NCBI GenBank assembly: GCA_023417065.1
Contig: JAEZGH010000134.1
Location: 100,866-164,865, forward strand
DNA: 64,000 nucleotides
Reading direction: 5' to 3'
From: Bacteroidota bacterium
GTDB taxonomy: Bacteria; Bacteroidota; Bacteroidia; Cytophagales; Cyclobacteriaceae
Shown: piece by piece, positions 26,923 through 35,330 of the stretch
Layout: each line of letters begins with the position of its first letter
How positions within the stretch are numbered: the stretch's first letter is position 1
Notes under the pieces: model-generated
The model's input: the letters and a program-made list of their open reading frames with translations, nothing else
What the model was told of the DNA's origin: nothing
Databases searched by the model: none
Translations under genes and position numbers: made by a program

Positions 26923-28107
26923 ATGAAGAAAGTTCTATCGAGCCTTGGTCAATTTCTTTGGAAAGGAGTCGGACCTACTTGTGTTTTGATTGTTATAGGC
27001 AGCTTGTCTGCCTGTGACGATTGGTTTGATAATGATGATGACGACGATGACCGCGACCGCGTTGGTCGTAACTGGGTAGAGAAAATAGATACTCCGTGGG
27101 AGATGACGTTTGCTCCTGATGGATCAATGTTCGTGACGCAGCGTCCCGGATTCATAGCAATCATAGATAACGGCAATCTGAAGGTATGGCTTAAACTTGA
27201 CTCAGTTGTTGTTGAAGCGGGTGAATCCGGTTTGTTCGGGATAGCCGTCGATCCGTCATATGAACAGAATGGGTACGTCTACTTCGGATACACCTATGCT
27301 GAACAGAAGTCACCTCTCAAACTCGTGAACAAAATCGTTCGGTATCGGAATGACAGTGGATCGCCGGTATTCGACAAGGTACTCCTTGACGGAATTCCGG
27401 GAAACCATCTCCACAATATTGGAGCTTTTGAATTCGGCCCTGATGGGATGTTATACGTCACCTCAGGTGAGATCTTTCAACCTCAGCTCGCCCAGGATCC
27501 GGCTTCGTTAAATGGAAAAATCCTGCGCATGACACGCGATGGTGAAGTACCTGCCGACAATCCCTTTCCAGGTTCTTATGTGTATTCGTTAGGACATCGC
27601 AACCCACAGGGTATTGCCTTTCATCCGGAAACAAACGCGCTATGGTCGACCGAACACGGCCCCTCCGAAGAACAGGGATGCTGTATGGATGAAGTAAATC
27701 GGATCGAGGCGGGTGGCAACTATGGATGGCCTATCATCAGGGGAAGTGAAGAACAGGACGGTCTGATCCCGCCGGCGACATACAGTGGCGACACCATCAC
27801 ATGGGCACCTACCGGTGGATTTTTCGTTACCCAGGGTGAGTGGGCGGGTTCTATGTTATTCACCGGGCTTCGCGGCCAAGCGTTATATCGCGTCGTGTTC
27901 AATTCCGCAGACCCCAATAAGATTGATGCGGTAGAAAGATATTTGTACCGCAAACTCGGGCGCCTTAGAAATGTTGTTGAAGGCCCTGATGGAAGAATAT
28001 ACATCGCTGTTAGTAACCAGGATGGAAGGGGCGATCCACTTGGTATTGATGATCGTATTGTCGTTTTTACACAGGATGAAATTCGGAGGCATCCTTCGCC
28101 ATGGTGA
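26923..28107 (+). CDS. PQQ-dependent sugar dehydrogenase-like (soluble GDH/Yli1 type) lipoprotein
   Basis: A 394-residue lipoprotein. The lipobox (LSACDDWF) is followed at once by a run of acidic residues (NDDDDDDRDR). Acidic residues right after the lipid cysteine resemble the Bacteroidota surface-export signal. The mature part is a six-bladed beta-propeller of the glucose/sorbosone dehydrogenase family: TPWEMTFAPDGSMFVTQRPG, GLFGIAVDPSYEQNGYVYFG, HNIGAFEFGPDGMLYV, LGHRNPQGIAFHP and TEHGPSEEQGC. It would oxidise aldose sugars with PQQ, but the actual substrate and cofactor cannot be confirmed from sequence. Together with the GMC genes it suggests a local theme of periplasmic sugar oxidation. 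Its 3' end is convergent with the DUF58 gene. Confidence 0.85.
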   Translation: MKKVLSSLGQFLWKGVGPTCVLIVIGSLSACDDWFDNDDDDDDRDRVGRNWVEKIDTPWEMTFAPDGSMFVTQRPGFIAIIDNGNLKVWLKLDSVVVEAGESGLFGIAVDPSYEQNGYVYFGYTYAEQKSPLKLVNKIVRYRNDSGSPVFDKVLLDGIPGNHLHNIGAFEFGPDGMLYVTSGEIFQPQLAQDPASLNGKILRMTRDGEVPADNPFPGSYVYSLGHRNPQGIAFHPETNALWSTEHGPSEEQGCCMDEVNRIEAGGNYGWPIIRGSEEQDGLIPPATYSGDTITWAPTGGFFVTQGEWAGSMLFTGLRGQALYRVVFNSADPNKIDAVERYLYRKLGRLRNVVEGPDGRIYIAVSNQDGRGDPLGIDDRIVVFTQDEIRRHPSPW

Positions 28108-28145
28108 TCACCGGATAGAGGGAGTGCTGAAGAGCATTCCCTTTT

Positions 28146-29477
28146 TCAAATCATGCCCCTTGACTTTAGTTCAAGATACTTGTTTATCGAGGTAACTGTG
28201 AGATGTTCAGGTGCAGTAAGAATGCTTGAGATACCAATCTGCCTAAGCTGTTGCACCATCTGAACTTTTGCGAGCACGTATTGTTCCGCGGTGATTTGTT
28301 TATAAATGTCTTCAAGATCAGTTGCAATACCGGAGGTGACAGCGGTGATCTCTGTGTTCTCAAAAAATACCACGACCAGAAGATGGTGTTTGTTCAACTT
28401 CTTAAGATAAGGCAAGGCGCGTTGCAGCGCGTATGTGCTTTCAAAGTTTGTATAGAGAAACAGTAGGCTTCGTCCACTTACATGGTGCTTCACGGTCATG
28501 TAAAGATTCTCATAACTGGCTTCTACAAGATCTTCACGCTCGTTGTAAAGCGCTTCGAGAATCTTCTTTAACTGTGTTTTGCTGCGTTCCGCTTTGATTA
28601 CGGACTTGGTAGAACTGTCAAACGTGATCAGTCCCGCCTTGTCCTGCTTACCTAATGCGATGTTTGAGATGACGAGCGCTGCGTTTACAGCATAGTCGAA
28701 AAGGCTTAGTCCCCCGAATGGCATATGCATTACGCGGCTTTTGTCGATTACACAATATACCTGCTGCGACTTTTCATCCTCGTACTGATTAACCATCAAC
28801 TGTGCCCTCCGGCTCGTGACCTTCCAATTGATGCTTCGGTAATCATCGCCTCGCGCGTATTGCTTGATATGCTCAAATTCATAACTATGACCGATGCGAC
28901 GAACTTTCTTTACGCCGTATTCGCTGGCTTTTTTGTCGAAAGTCTTTAGCTCAAACCGTTTCATCTGAATGATGGAAGGATAAACCGGAATATCCTCCTG
29001 GTTCGCGAATGACAATTTTCTTTTGGCCAAGCCAATAGGGGATGAAATGAACAGATGCGTTTCCCCAAAATGGTATAACCCGCGCGAAACCGGCCGCAAT
29101 ACATATTTCTCGTTAAACTGTTTCCCGATGCCGAGTTCAAGCGGGATATAAAAGTCGCGCTGCTGAAATTGCCCGGGAATCTCATCCACAATTACGCCAT
29201 GAAGTCTGATGGGCGTGTCAGCGGAGACCGAAAGTTCAATCTGATTTTCGTCACCCAATGAAAGGACAGGAGGAACCGACCTTCTAACGGTTATGCGAAT
29301 GTTTCGGTTGAATAGTAAAAAGACATCCGCAATAGTAAGCAACAGCAAGAGCAGGAATCCCGTTTTTGCGAAGGCGCCCAGGATCGGGAATCCAAAAGAG
29401 AACATCATGAGAGTAATAACCACCCCCATTGCCCAGTAGAATCTGTTATTCAGAAAGAGGTTTCTGAAAATGTTCAT
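28146..29477 (-). CDS. DUF58 domain protein (vWA-like), membrane-anchored
   Basis: A 443-residue protein, last gene of the minus-strand operon 34306-28146. Two membrane helices at the N-terminus (YWAMGVVITLMMFSFGFPIL and FLLLLLTIADVFLLF) are followed by a beta-rich segment. The DUF58 hallmark GDDYRSINWKVTSRRAQLMV comes next, with VYCVIDKSRVMHMPF as the vWA-like metal site region. DUF58 proteins accompany MoxR ATPases and are thought to be chaperone-client or adaptor partners. Its ATG overlaps the stop of the MoxR gene by one base (TAATG at 29479-29475), showing coupling. Confidence 0.92.
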   Translation of the reverse strand: MNIFRNLFLNNRFYWAMGVVITLMMFSFGFPILGAFAKTGFLLLLLLTIADVFLLFNRNIRITVRRSVPPVLSLGDENQIELSVSADTPIRLHGVIVDEIPGQFQQRDFYIPLELGIGKQFNEKYVLRPVSRGLYHFGETHLFISSPIGLAKRKLSFANQEDIPVYPSIIQMKRFELKTFDKKASEYGVKKVRRIGHSYEFEHIKQYARGDDYRSINWKVTSRRAQLMVNQYEDEKSQQVYCVIDKSRVMHMPFGGLSLFDYAVNAALVISNIALGKQDKAGLITFDSSTKSVIKAERSKTQLKKILEALYNEREDLVEASYENLYMTVKHHVSGRSLLFLYTNFESTYALQRALPYLKKLNKHHLLVVVFFENTEITAVTSGIATDLEDIYKQITAEQYVLAKVQMVQQLRQIGISSILTAPEHLTVTSINKYLELKSRGMI

Positions 29478-30469
29478 TATCGCGGTACCTCTATTGATGA
29501 AGTAATTTCATCGATAACGTCTTCGGGTTCTCTTCCTTCAAGTTCCGTTTCCGCGGTCAGCACAATTCGATGATTGAGAACGGGTGCAGTAACGAATTTG
29601 ACGTCATCGGGAGTTACAAAGTCGCGTCCGTTCAAGGCCGCGATCGCTTTCGAGGTCCGCATAATTGCCAGAGACGCGCGGGGTGATGCACCGAGAGTGA
29701 GGTCACCATTATTTCGGGTCTTCTCAATAATTCGTGCGATATAAACCAGAATGTCGTCGCTGATGTGGATCTTTTCGATAACATCCTGACATTCGCGCAG
29801 GTCTTCCCTCGTCATAACTGCAGTGACTGATTCAAACACCCTGTGTGAAAAGTCGTCCTTGTATTTTCGCAGAATATCAACTTCCTGTTCGACCGAAGGG
29901 TACTGGAGTTTAATCCTGAAAAGGAATCGGTCAAGTTGTGCTTCCGGCAGACGATAGGTTCCTTCCTGCTCAATAGGATTTTGGGTCGCAATTACGAGAA
30001 ATGGATAGTCCATTGGATAGGTGGTTCCATCGATGGTAATCTGTTTCTCTTCCATCACTTCGAATAGTGCGGCCTGTGTCTTGGCAGGGGCGCGGTTGAT
30101 TTCATCGATGAGTACGAGGTTTGAAAAGACGGGCCCGCGATTGAAGGAAAACTCGGAAGTCTTCACGTTAAATACCGTAGTTCCTGTCACGTCTGTCGGC
30201 ATCAGGTCCGGCGTGAACTGGATTCTCGAAAAATCAACGGAAATAGATCGCGCAATCAGCTTTGCCGTAAGAGTTTTTGCAATTCCGGGAACGCCTTCGA
30301 GCAGGATGTGCCCACCGGTGAAGATACCCGCGAGGATTAGGTCAATAGTACTTTCCTGCCCTACGACCGCTTTTCCGATTTCTCTTTTTATCCGGAGAAT
30401 AGCCTCGTTTAATTGTGTGATGCGTGAATGCATCAGGTCCCCGGATGACTCTATCTGTGGTTCTTCCAT
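29477..30469 (-). CDS. MoxR-family AAA+ ATPase
   Basis: A 330-residue ATPase with Walker A (HILLEGVPGIAKTLTAKLIA), Walker B (NLVLIDEINRAPAKTQAAL), sensor 1 (FLVIATQNPIEQEGTYRLPE) and the downstream LDRFLFRIKLQYPS. The lid domain ends with GASPRASLAIMRTSKAIAAL. MoxR proteins act as ATP-driven chaperones, often for metal insertion or for maturing vWA-domain partners. Here the partner should be the DUF58 protein whose gene overlaps it by one base. Upstream is the DUF4350 gene, 5 bp away. In Bacteroidota this cluster is linked to envelope stress and cell shape, but its client is unknown. Confidence 0.94.
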   Translation of the reverse strand: MEEPQIESSGDLMHSRITQLNEAILRIKREIGKAVVGQESTIDLILAGIFTGGHILLEGVPGIAKTLTAKLIARSISVDFSRIQFTPDLMPTDVTGTTVFNVKTSEFSFNRGPVFSNLVLIDEINRAPAKTQAALFEVMEEKQITIDGTTYPMDYPFLVIATQNPIEQEGTYRLPEAQLDRFLFRIKLQYPSVEQEVDILRKYKDDFSHRVFESVTAVMTREDLRECQDVIEKIHISDDILVYIARIIEKTRNNGDLTLGASPRASLAIMRTSKAIAALNGRDFVTPDDVKFVTAPVLNHRIVLTAETELEGREPEDVIDEITSSIEVPR

Positions 30470-30474
30470 CGTCG

Positions 30475-31719
30475 TTACTTACATTGTTTATAAAACTTAT
30501 CTATTGCCTGATGCAACTCAATCAACAGGCTGGAATCTTGTGCGTGGGTGCTGCTGTTTTCAATCTTGTCGTGCAGATCGAGTATTTTAATAATTGTGCT
30601 TCCATCAACGCCGGATCGCTGTTCGAGTATTCCAACAAGATCCGTGGTGAGCGTTTGTGCGTGAATGCCATAGCGCGAACGAACGAAGAAGTGAAAATAC
30701 CTGAACTTTTTTCGGGCCATGTCGACGTGGTCGCCGTTTTCAAAGTGCAGCGTCGAAACCAGTTCCATAAAAGCCAGTGACGAATTCGACTTCTCTTCAA
30801 GCACGGGAATAATTCTTTGTGTACGCTTCGCTGTAAACGCGATATACACGATGATCGTGAACAGCATGAGGTACCAGGCGTACTTCAGGCTGGGTTGATC
30901 CATCACATAATAAAGTGGACTACTTGTAGCATTTTTATTTTGTGAATACGGAATCTTGCTGAATTCATCCCATAGAATGTGCTCGCCGTCAAGATACGAC
31001 AATACCGTCGACAGGTAAGTCAGGTTCTCTTCCTTGCTGAGGAAGTAGTTGCTGAACACAATCGGGTTGCAATGCAGAAAGAAATTTCCTTTTCCAAAAG
31101 GTATCCTTATAAAATTTATCTGCTGTTCTCCATGATATCCCAACGGAACCAGAACCATTTCTCCGCATATTGCTTCGTCGTTGATTCTGGTCCAAAGATA
31201 TTTCCGGTCATGACTACCGTACCTGAAATTATATCGGAACGGAGTGGCGCGCTTTAGTGAATCGTGGAAGAAGTTAAATAGCGCAAAGGTGTTCAAATCT
31301 CCTGTATATGCAATTTGTTGGTCACACAGGTCGATTTGAAGTTCTTCGATTAATTCAGTTGGCGGATCAAGACTGGCAATAAGGGCGTTGTTGCCAGCTT
31401 GGATATGTTTCATTAGTTTTTCGCGGTCTTCGCGATCGAGGTAGAGACTCTGTCCGATGAAAACATAATCGGTTCCTGATGTTGTGCTTTCGTCGTTAAG
31501 GACTTTCCGCAAAGGCTTGTCCTTGTTGATGGTTAAGGATTTTGTTCGCTTTCCGAGTACTTTACTGATGAACTGAGTGCCATAAGGCTGATCACTGTCC
31601 ACTGCATAGCTTTCATGCCACCTGTAGCGCCGTTCTTCATCCCTCGTTAATATGAAGTATGCGAGTAGTGCGAGCGCGACCACTCCAAAGACAATAATCG
31701 GTGCGTTTTCCTTTTTCAT
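30475..31719 (-). CDS. DUF4350 membrane protein
   Basis: A 414-residue protein with one N-terminal membrane helix (APIIVFGVVALALLAYFIL). A Rossmann-like periplasmic domain follows (YAVDSDQPYGTQFISKVLG, DYVFIGQSLYLDREDREKL, NALIASLDPPTELIEEL). A second helix lies around residue 275-295 (YAWYLMLFTIIVYIAFTAKR), and the cytoplasmic C-terminal part is helical. The pattern matches DUF4350 proteins, fixed members of MoxR/DUF58 clusters, with no known biochemical activity. Its ATG overlaps the stop of the DUF4129 gene by four bases (ATGA). Confidence 0.85.
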   Translation of the reverse strand: MKKENAPIIVFGVVALALLAYFILTRDEERRYRWHESYAVDSDQPYGTQFISKVLGKRTKSLTINKDKPLRKVLNDESTTSGTDYVFIGQSLYLDREDREKLMKHIQAGNNALIASLDPPTELIEELQIDLCDQQIAYTGDLNTFALFNFFHDSLKRATPFRYNFRYGSHDRKYLWTRINDEAICGEMVLVPLGYHGEQQINFIRIPFGKGNFFLHCNPIVFSNYFLSKEENLTYLSTVLSYLDGEHILWDEFSKIPYSQNKNATSSPLYYVMDQPSLKYAWYLMLFTIIVYIAFTAKRTQRIIPVLEEKSNSSLAFMELVSTLHFENGDHVDMARKKFRYFHFFVRSRYGIHAQTLTTDLVGILEQRSGVDGSTIIKILDLHDKIENSSTHAQDSSLLIELHQAIDKFYKQCK

Positions 31720-32471
31720 CTTGGCCGCGCAGCAAGTTGCTTGTGTATACTGTCAAACGCCGATGTTATTTGTTCGGACCCCAGGACGTCAATCTCGTGT
31801 TCGCCATACCATACCGTTTCATAGGCCAAGGTTAGCTTTCTGAATTCGTGATAGAGTGCTTCTTTGGAGAAGAGCTCCATTACATACTCTCTGTTGGTCT
31901 TGTCGCGTTCCCATTTTATCAGGCCATTGCTGTTAAGGGCCTTGAGAAGGGCCAGGTACTGAATTCTGATTACTAAGCGGTAGTTGCCGCTCTCCCGGGC
32001 TTCCCGAAGAAGTCTGTCGATCTCCAGCTCTTCAATATTTTCCACGGTATGGGGGGACTGGTGCCGTTCATATACCACTTTTCGATTCGCAGGCGAATCT
32101 GCATTTCGGATAATGGAAAAGAGGAACCATAGGACCAGACCGGTGATGGCGATGTATCCAACCCATTTTAATGCACGTCCATCCCAGGGAGTCGAAATCG
32201 AGACAGACGTAGGTTCGCGGGATTCTTCTTTGCTCGTTTCTCTTTCGACTGCTCTCTCCGTATAATCGATTCCGCCTGTTATTTCCCTTACGGCATTTCG
32301 ATCAATCTCCCTGATGGCGACCGATTCGCCTTCAAATACAGGTTTTTCCCTGTTATCGGATGCCTCCTGTTCGTGGCCCTCTTCGAGTTGAAGAATCACT
32401 TCGGAGTCATCCTGGGGGAAGGCAGGGATGCACGTCAGGAGCATAAGAAATATGAATATGCTGTTCTTCAT
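31716..32471 (-). CDS. DUF4129-type membrane protein
   Basis: A 251-residue protein with a signal peptide (FIFLMLLTCIPAFPQ), an acidic and poorly ordered segment, a membrane helix at about 107-125 (WVGYIAITGLVLWFLFSII) and a cytoplasmic helical domain. That domain has the DUF4129 features: EIDRLLREARESGNYRLVIR, YLALLKALNSNGLIKWERDK and KLTLAYETVWYGEHEI. Such domains accompany transglutaminase-like or MoxR/DUF58 systems. Coupled by four-base overlaps to both the SpoIIM gene upstream and DUF4350 downstream. Confidence 0.8.
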   Translation of the reverse strand: MKNSIFIFLMLLTCIPAFPQDDSEVILQLEEGHEQEASDNREKPVFEGESVAIREIDRNAVREITGGIDYTERAVERETSKEESREPTSVSISTPWDGRALKWVGYIAITGLVLWFLFSIIRNADSPANRKVVYERHQSPHTVENIEELEIDRLLREARESGNYRLVIRIQYLALLKALNSNGLIKWERDKTNREYVMELFSKEALYHEFRKLTLAYETVWYGEHEIDVLGSEQITSAFDSIHKQLAARPR

Positions 32472-34306
32472 TTCCTCGTGGGGCGTTTAAGGGATCCAAG
32501 TTGCTCAATCTGCATCCTGAGATGCTTCGCCGAATGGATCTCTGCGAGTGAAAAGTATAGGTATGATGCGACAGGACAGAGCAGGGGAAGGACCATGTAG
32601 AAAGCCAGAATTCTTATCCACTTTTCAAAAATCCACAGCGCCGATTCACCCCACGGTGCATCCTGTGTAATCTGCCAGCTGAGCACTTCCATGTTGAAAT
32701 ACAGTAGAGGTGTGTTTAAAACCAGCAGAAATGACGATGCCAGCAGGATAAGGAGTACCTGAACACCGAGAACTTGTCCGAAGGCTTCGGAGCAAAGCGT
32801 AGCCGTTCGACCAAGTGCTGTGAAGAGGTTTACATTTTCTGTTGCCTGGGTGAAGATCCAGATCAATACAGGTATGGAAAGCACGATAACAAAAAACAGC
32901 CCGGTATCTCCAAACCAGTAAATTATACTGTAAATCAAAGCGGTGATGAAGAAGGTCTGTCCCATGCTGATGATCCTTGCCGACCACGCCCGAGTTTCAG
33001 TGTTTTCCTTTTGAATAAAATAAATGACCCTCCCGAGTACAATTGTTGAGGCGGAGGCATTTATGATCATATGCAAAGGGCTGGTAGTCGTTGTTCCGTA
33101 GAGGAGGCCCGTGAAGAGTGTCATCCACCAGAATTCATCGTGCAGGGTAACCAGATCGTATTCTATCGCAGATGTAAAGAAGTGAAGAACAGTTACGCCG
33201 AGAGTTGTTATTGCAATCCACGGGAAGAGTTTACCGGAGAATTTCATTGCGAACGAGAATCCATCTTTCAAAAGTTCAGCGTTGGTTTTGATCTGGTCTG
33301 TAGCGGGAGTTTCGTATACTGATGGATGGAGCCGCGTTTCCTTCAACGGCTCGCTGAATCCCTTTTTCTGTTTCACCCATGGGAAGATAACAAAGTAGCC
33401 AATAATAAACGCAGCTGAAAGCAGGATCAGTAAAAGGCGAAGGATATCCGAGACATCAGTGTACCGCGTAAGGAAACTCTCAATAATGGCGGCAAATACG
33501 AATATCGGCGTGATACCAAGCAAAAGCTTCAATGATCGGATTGCCGATATCTGAAATGCCTGAAGACGCGTGTAGGTGCCCGGGAAGAGTAATCCGCTTC
33601 CCAATGTAAGACCTGCTCCCCCTGCGATAATGATTGACGAAATCTCCAGTGTACCGTGAAGCCAGATCGTCAACGCTGACTCTGCAAAAAGGCCGCGCTC
33701 AACGAAGAAGAATTGAAAGCATCCTACCATAATGCCGTTGTAGAGAAGGATGGCTATTGTGCCGATGGAAAAAAACACCCCCATGACATACGTCCTGAAG
33801 GCCACCATGAGGTTATTGACGGTAATACCGAGGAACATCTCGACCTGGTGCTGCCCCTTGTATACTGCCATCGGGTCACCTTTCTCGATGTTCTCCTTTG
33901 TCATGGTAACATAACTATCGCCCAGGATTGTGGCCGTAAACTCGGGGTCATTACTGGCGGAGAATACGCCGATACCTGCTGAAATCGAAAATATGATAAG
34001 CGATATGAGGAGAGGTCTCCGGCAATGTATGACTATCTGCGGAAGTTCTTCCAGCCAGAAGTTTTTGAAACGCCCTGGTTTTGATTTTTGATGTCTGTAG
34101 ATGATGGAAAAAAAATCCTGGCTGATCCTGTTCAAATAGACACGAACCGATCGATTCGGATAGAATGTCCGCGAATAGGATAGATCATCTACAATTTGAG
34201 TGAATAAAGTACTTAGCTTTTCGGGGTCCTTGGTTTGCTGTTTAAGAAGCTTTTCGGATTCCAGCCACTTTTCTTTATTTTGCTCTATAAAACGGGTTTC
34301 CTTCAT
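32468..34306 (-). CDS. SpoIIM-family (stage II sporulation M-like) membrane protein, with duplicated membrane domains
   Basis: The frame opens at 34327, but MKETRFIEQNKEKWLESEKL at 34306 is the usual start of the family and gives 612 residues. An N-terminal helical part (ETRFIEQNKEKW ... YPNRSVRVYLNRISQDFFSIIY) precedes a SpoIIM-type membrane domain, with ten or more helices overall. VGCFQFFFVERGLFAESALT and TIWLHGTLEISSIIIAGGAG match the family core. It occurs in non-sporulating Bacteroidota as the first gene of MoxR/DUF58 clusters. The role is unknown; a channel or scaffold is often proposed. It is divergent from an RDD gene with only a 34-bp spacer, so the promoters overlap. Confidence 0.88.
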   Translation of the reverse strand: MKETRFIEQNKEKWLESEKLLKQQTKDPEKLSTLFTQIVDDLSYSRTFYPNRSVRVYLNRISQDFFSIIYRHQKSKPGRFKNFWLEELPQIVIHCRRPLLISLIIFSISAGIGVFSASNDPEFTATILGDSYVTMTKENIEKGDPMAVYKGQHQVEMFLGITVNNLMVAFRTYVMGVFFSIGTIAILLYNGIMVGCFQFFFVERGLFAESALTIWLHGTLEISSIIIAGGAGLTLGSGLLFPGTYTRLQAFQISAIRSLKLLLGITPIFVFAAIIESFLTRYTDVSDILRLLLILLSAAFIIGYFVIFPWVKQKKGFSEPLKETRLHPSVYETPATDQIKTNAELLKDGFSFAMKFSGKLFPWIAITTLGVTVLHFFTSAIEYDLVTLHDEFWWMTLFTGLLYGTTTTSPLHMIINASASTIVLGRVIYFIQKENTETRAWSARIISMGQTFFITALIYSIIYWFGDTGLFFVIVLSIPVLIWIFTQATENVNLFTALGRTATLCSEAFGQVLGVQVLLILLASSFLLVLNTPLLYFNMEVLSWQITQDAPWGESALWIFEKWIRILAFYMVLPLLCPVASYLYFSLAEIHSAKHLRMQIEQLGSLKRPTRK

Positions 34307-34340
34307 TGCCAATGTGAAATTATTCAATTAGCGGCGAAAA

Positions 34341-35072
34341 ATGAAAACGATAGAAATCAAAACCTCCCAGAATGTAGTGTTACAGTATGAACTTGCCGAA
34401 TTGCGTGATCGCATACTGGCTTTTGTTCTTGATCTGGTTTGTCTGGTAGTCGGCATTTCGCTTCTGAATGTTATCCTCGGGCCTGTTTTCTATTCTTCGG
34501 AAGTATTGGGTGCATTTTTTTTAGTTTTCCTTGCATGTGTTTTTATTTTCTATTCTCTCTTCTTCGAAGTTGTAAACAACGGTCAGAGTATTGGAAAGAT
34601 GGCTTTGCGCATCCGCGTGATTAAGACTCAGGGAGATAAGGCTACTTTTTCTGACTACGCAGCGAGGTGGGTATTCCGGATGGTGGATATATACTTTTCC
34701 CTGGGATGTGTTGCATCTATGCTGGTCTCGTCTTCAGCGAAAGCCCAACGTATCGGCGACATTGTTGCAAATACCGCGGTGATCAAATTGATTCCGAAGA
34801 TGAATATCAATCTTCATGATTTGATGACCATCCGTTCAAGGGAGTCGTATGAACCGAAATTCCTCACCGCCAGGAACCTTCGCGAAGAGGAAGCCCTGTT
34901 AATCAAATCCGCTCTTGAACGGGCCAAAAAGCACGATAATCAGGCGCATCGGCAAACCTTGAGATTGCTTTCCGACAAAGTAATGCGGCTGTTGGATATA
35001 CAGGAACATCCGCGGGATCCGCAGGAGTTTCTTATCACCGTGCTAAACGACTATGTCGTGCTGACGCGGTAG
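34341..35072 (+). CDS. RDD-family membrane protein with cytoplasmic helical extension
   Basis: A 243-residue protein. The RDD domain covers residues ~1-150: ELAELRDRILAFVLDLVCLV, NNGQSIGKMALRIRVIKTQG, DYAARWVFRMVDIYFSLGCV and KAQRIGDIVANTAVIKL. A soluble helical tail follows (LTARNLREEEALLIKSALER, HRQTLRLLSDKVMRLLDIQE). This longer RDD type is a regular divergent neighbour of SpoIIM/MoxR clusters in Bacteroidota and probably belongs to the same functional unit. It differs from the two short RDD proteins at 25855-26805, which lack the tail. Confidence 0.9.
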   Translation: MKTIEIKTSQNVVLQYELAELRDRILAFVLDLVCLVVGISLLNVILGPVFYSSEVLGAFFLVFLACVFIFYSLFFEVVNNGQSIGKMALRIRVIKTQGDKATFSDYAARWVFRMVDIYFSLGCVASMLVSSSAKAQRIGDIVANTAVIKLIPKMNINLHDLMTIRSRESYEPKFLTARNLREEEALLIKSALERAKKHDNQAHRQTLRLLSDKVMRLLDIQEHPRDPQEFLITVLNDYVVLTR

Positions 35073-35330
35073 GGCAGTGCACGGCTTCGCTTCAAATGAT
35101 TGTAAAGTTAAGTCACACCATTGCTGCGTATCAGTACATGCATTTCTGATTGAGTTGTGTGCGATGTGTCTTAGGGTGATACCATTCTACAAACGGCCTT
35201 GAATTTGATCCGCTTTCCACTCCAGGTGGAAATTACTGCCTGAATCAATATGTACGTGTTACACATTGCAAGAAAGTGCAGGATAGTTATCTCGCGGCCT
35301 CCTGGCAATTTTAAGTCTCAACTAACGAGT

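Noticed and set aside
32468..34306. Sporulation gene implying an endospore former
   Set aside because: SpoIIM-family proteins occur in MoxR/DUF58 clusters of non-sporulating Bacteroidota, and nothing else in the window relates to sporulation.
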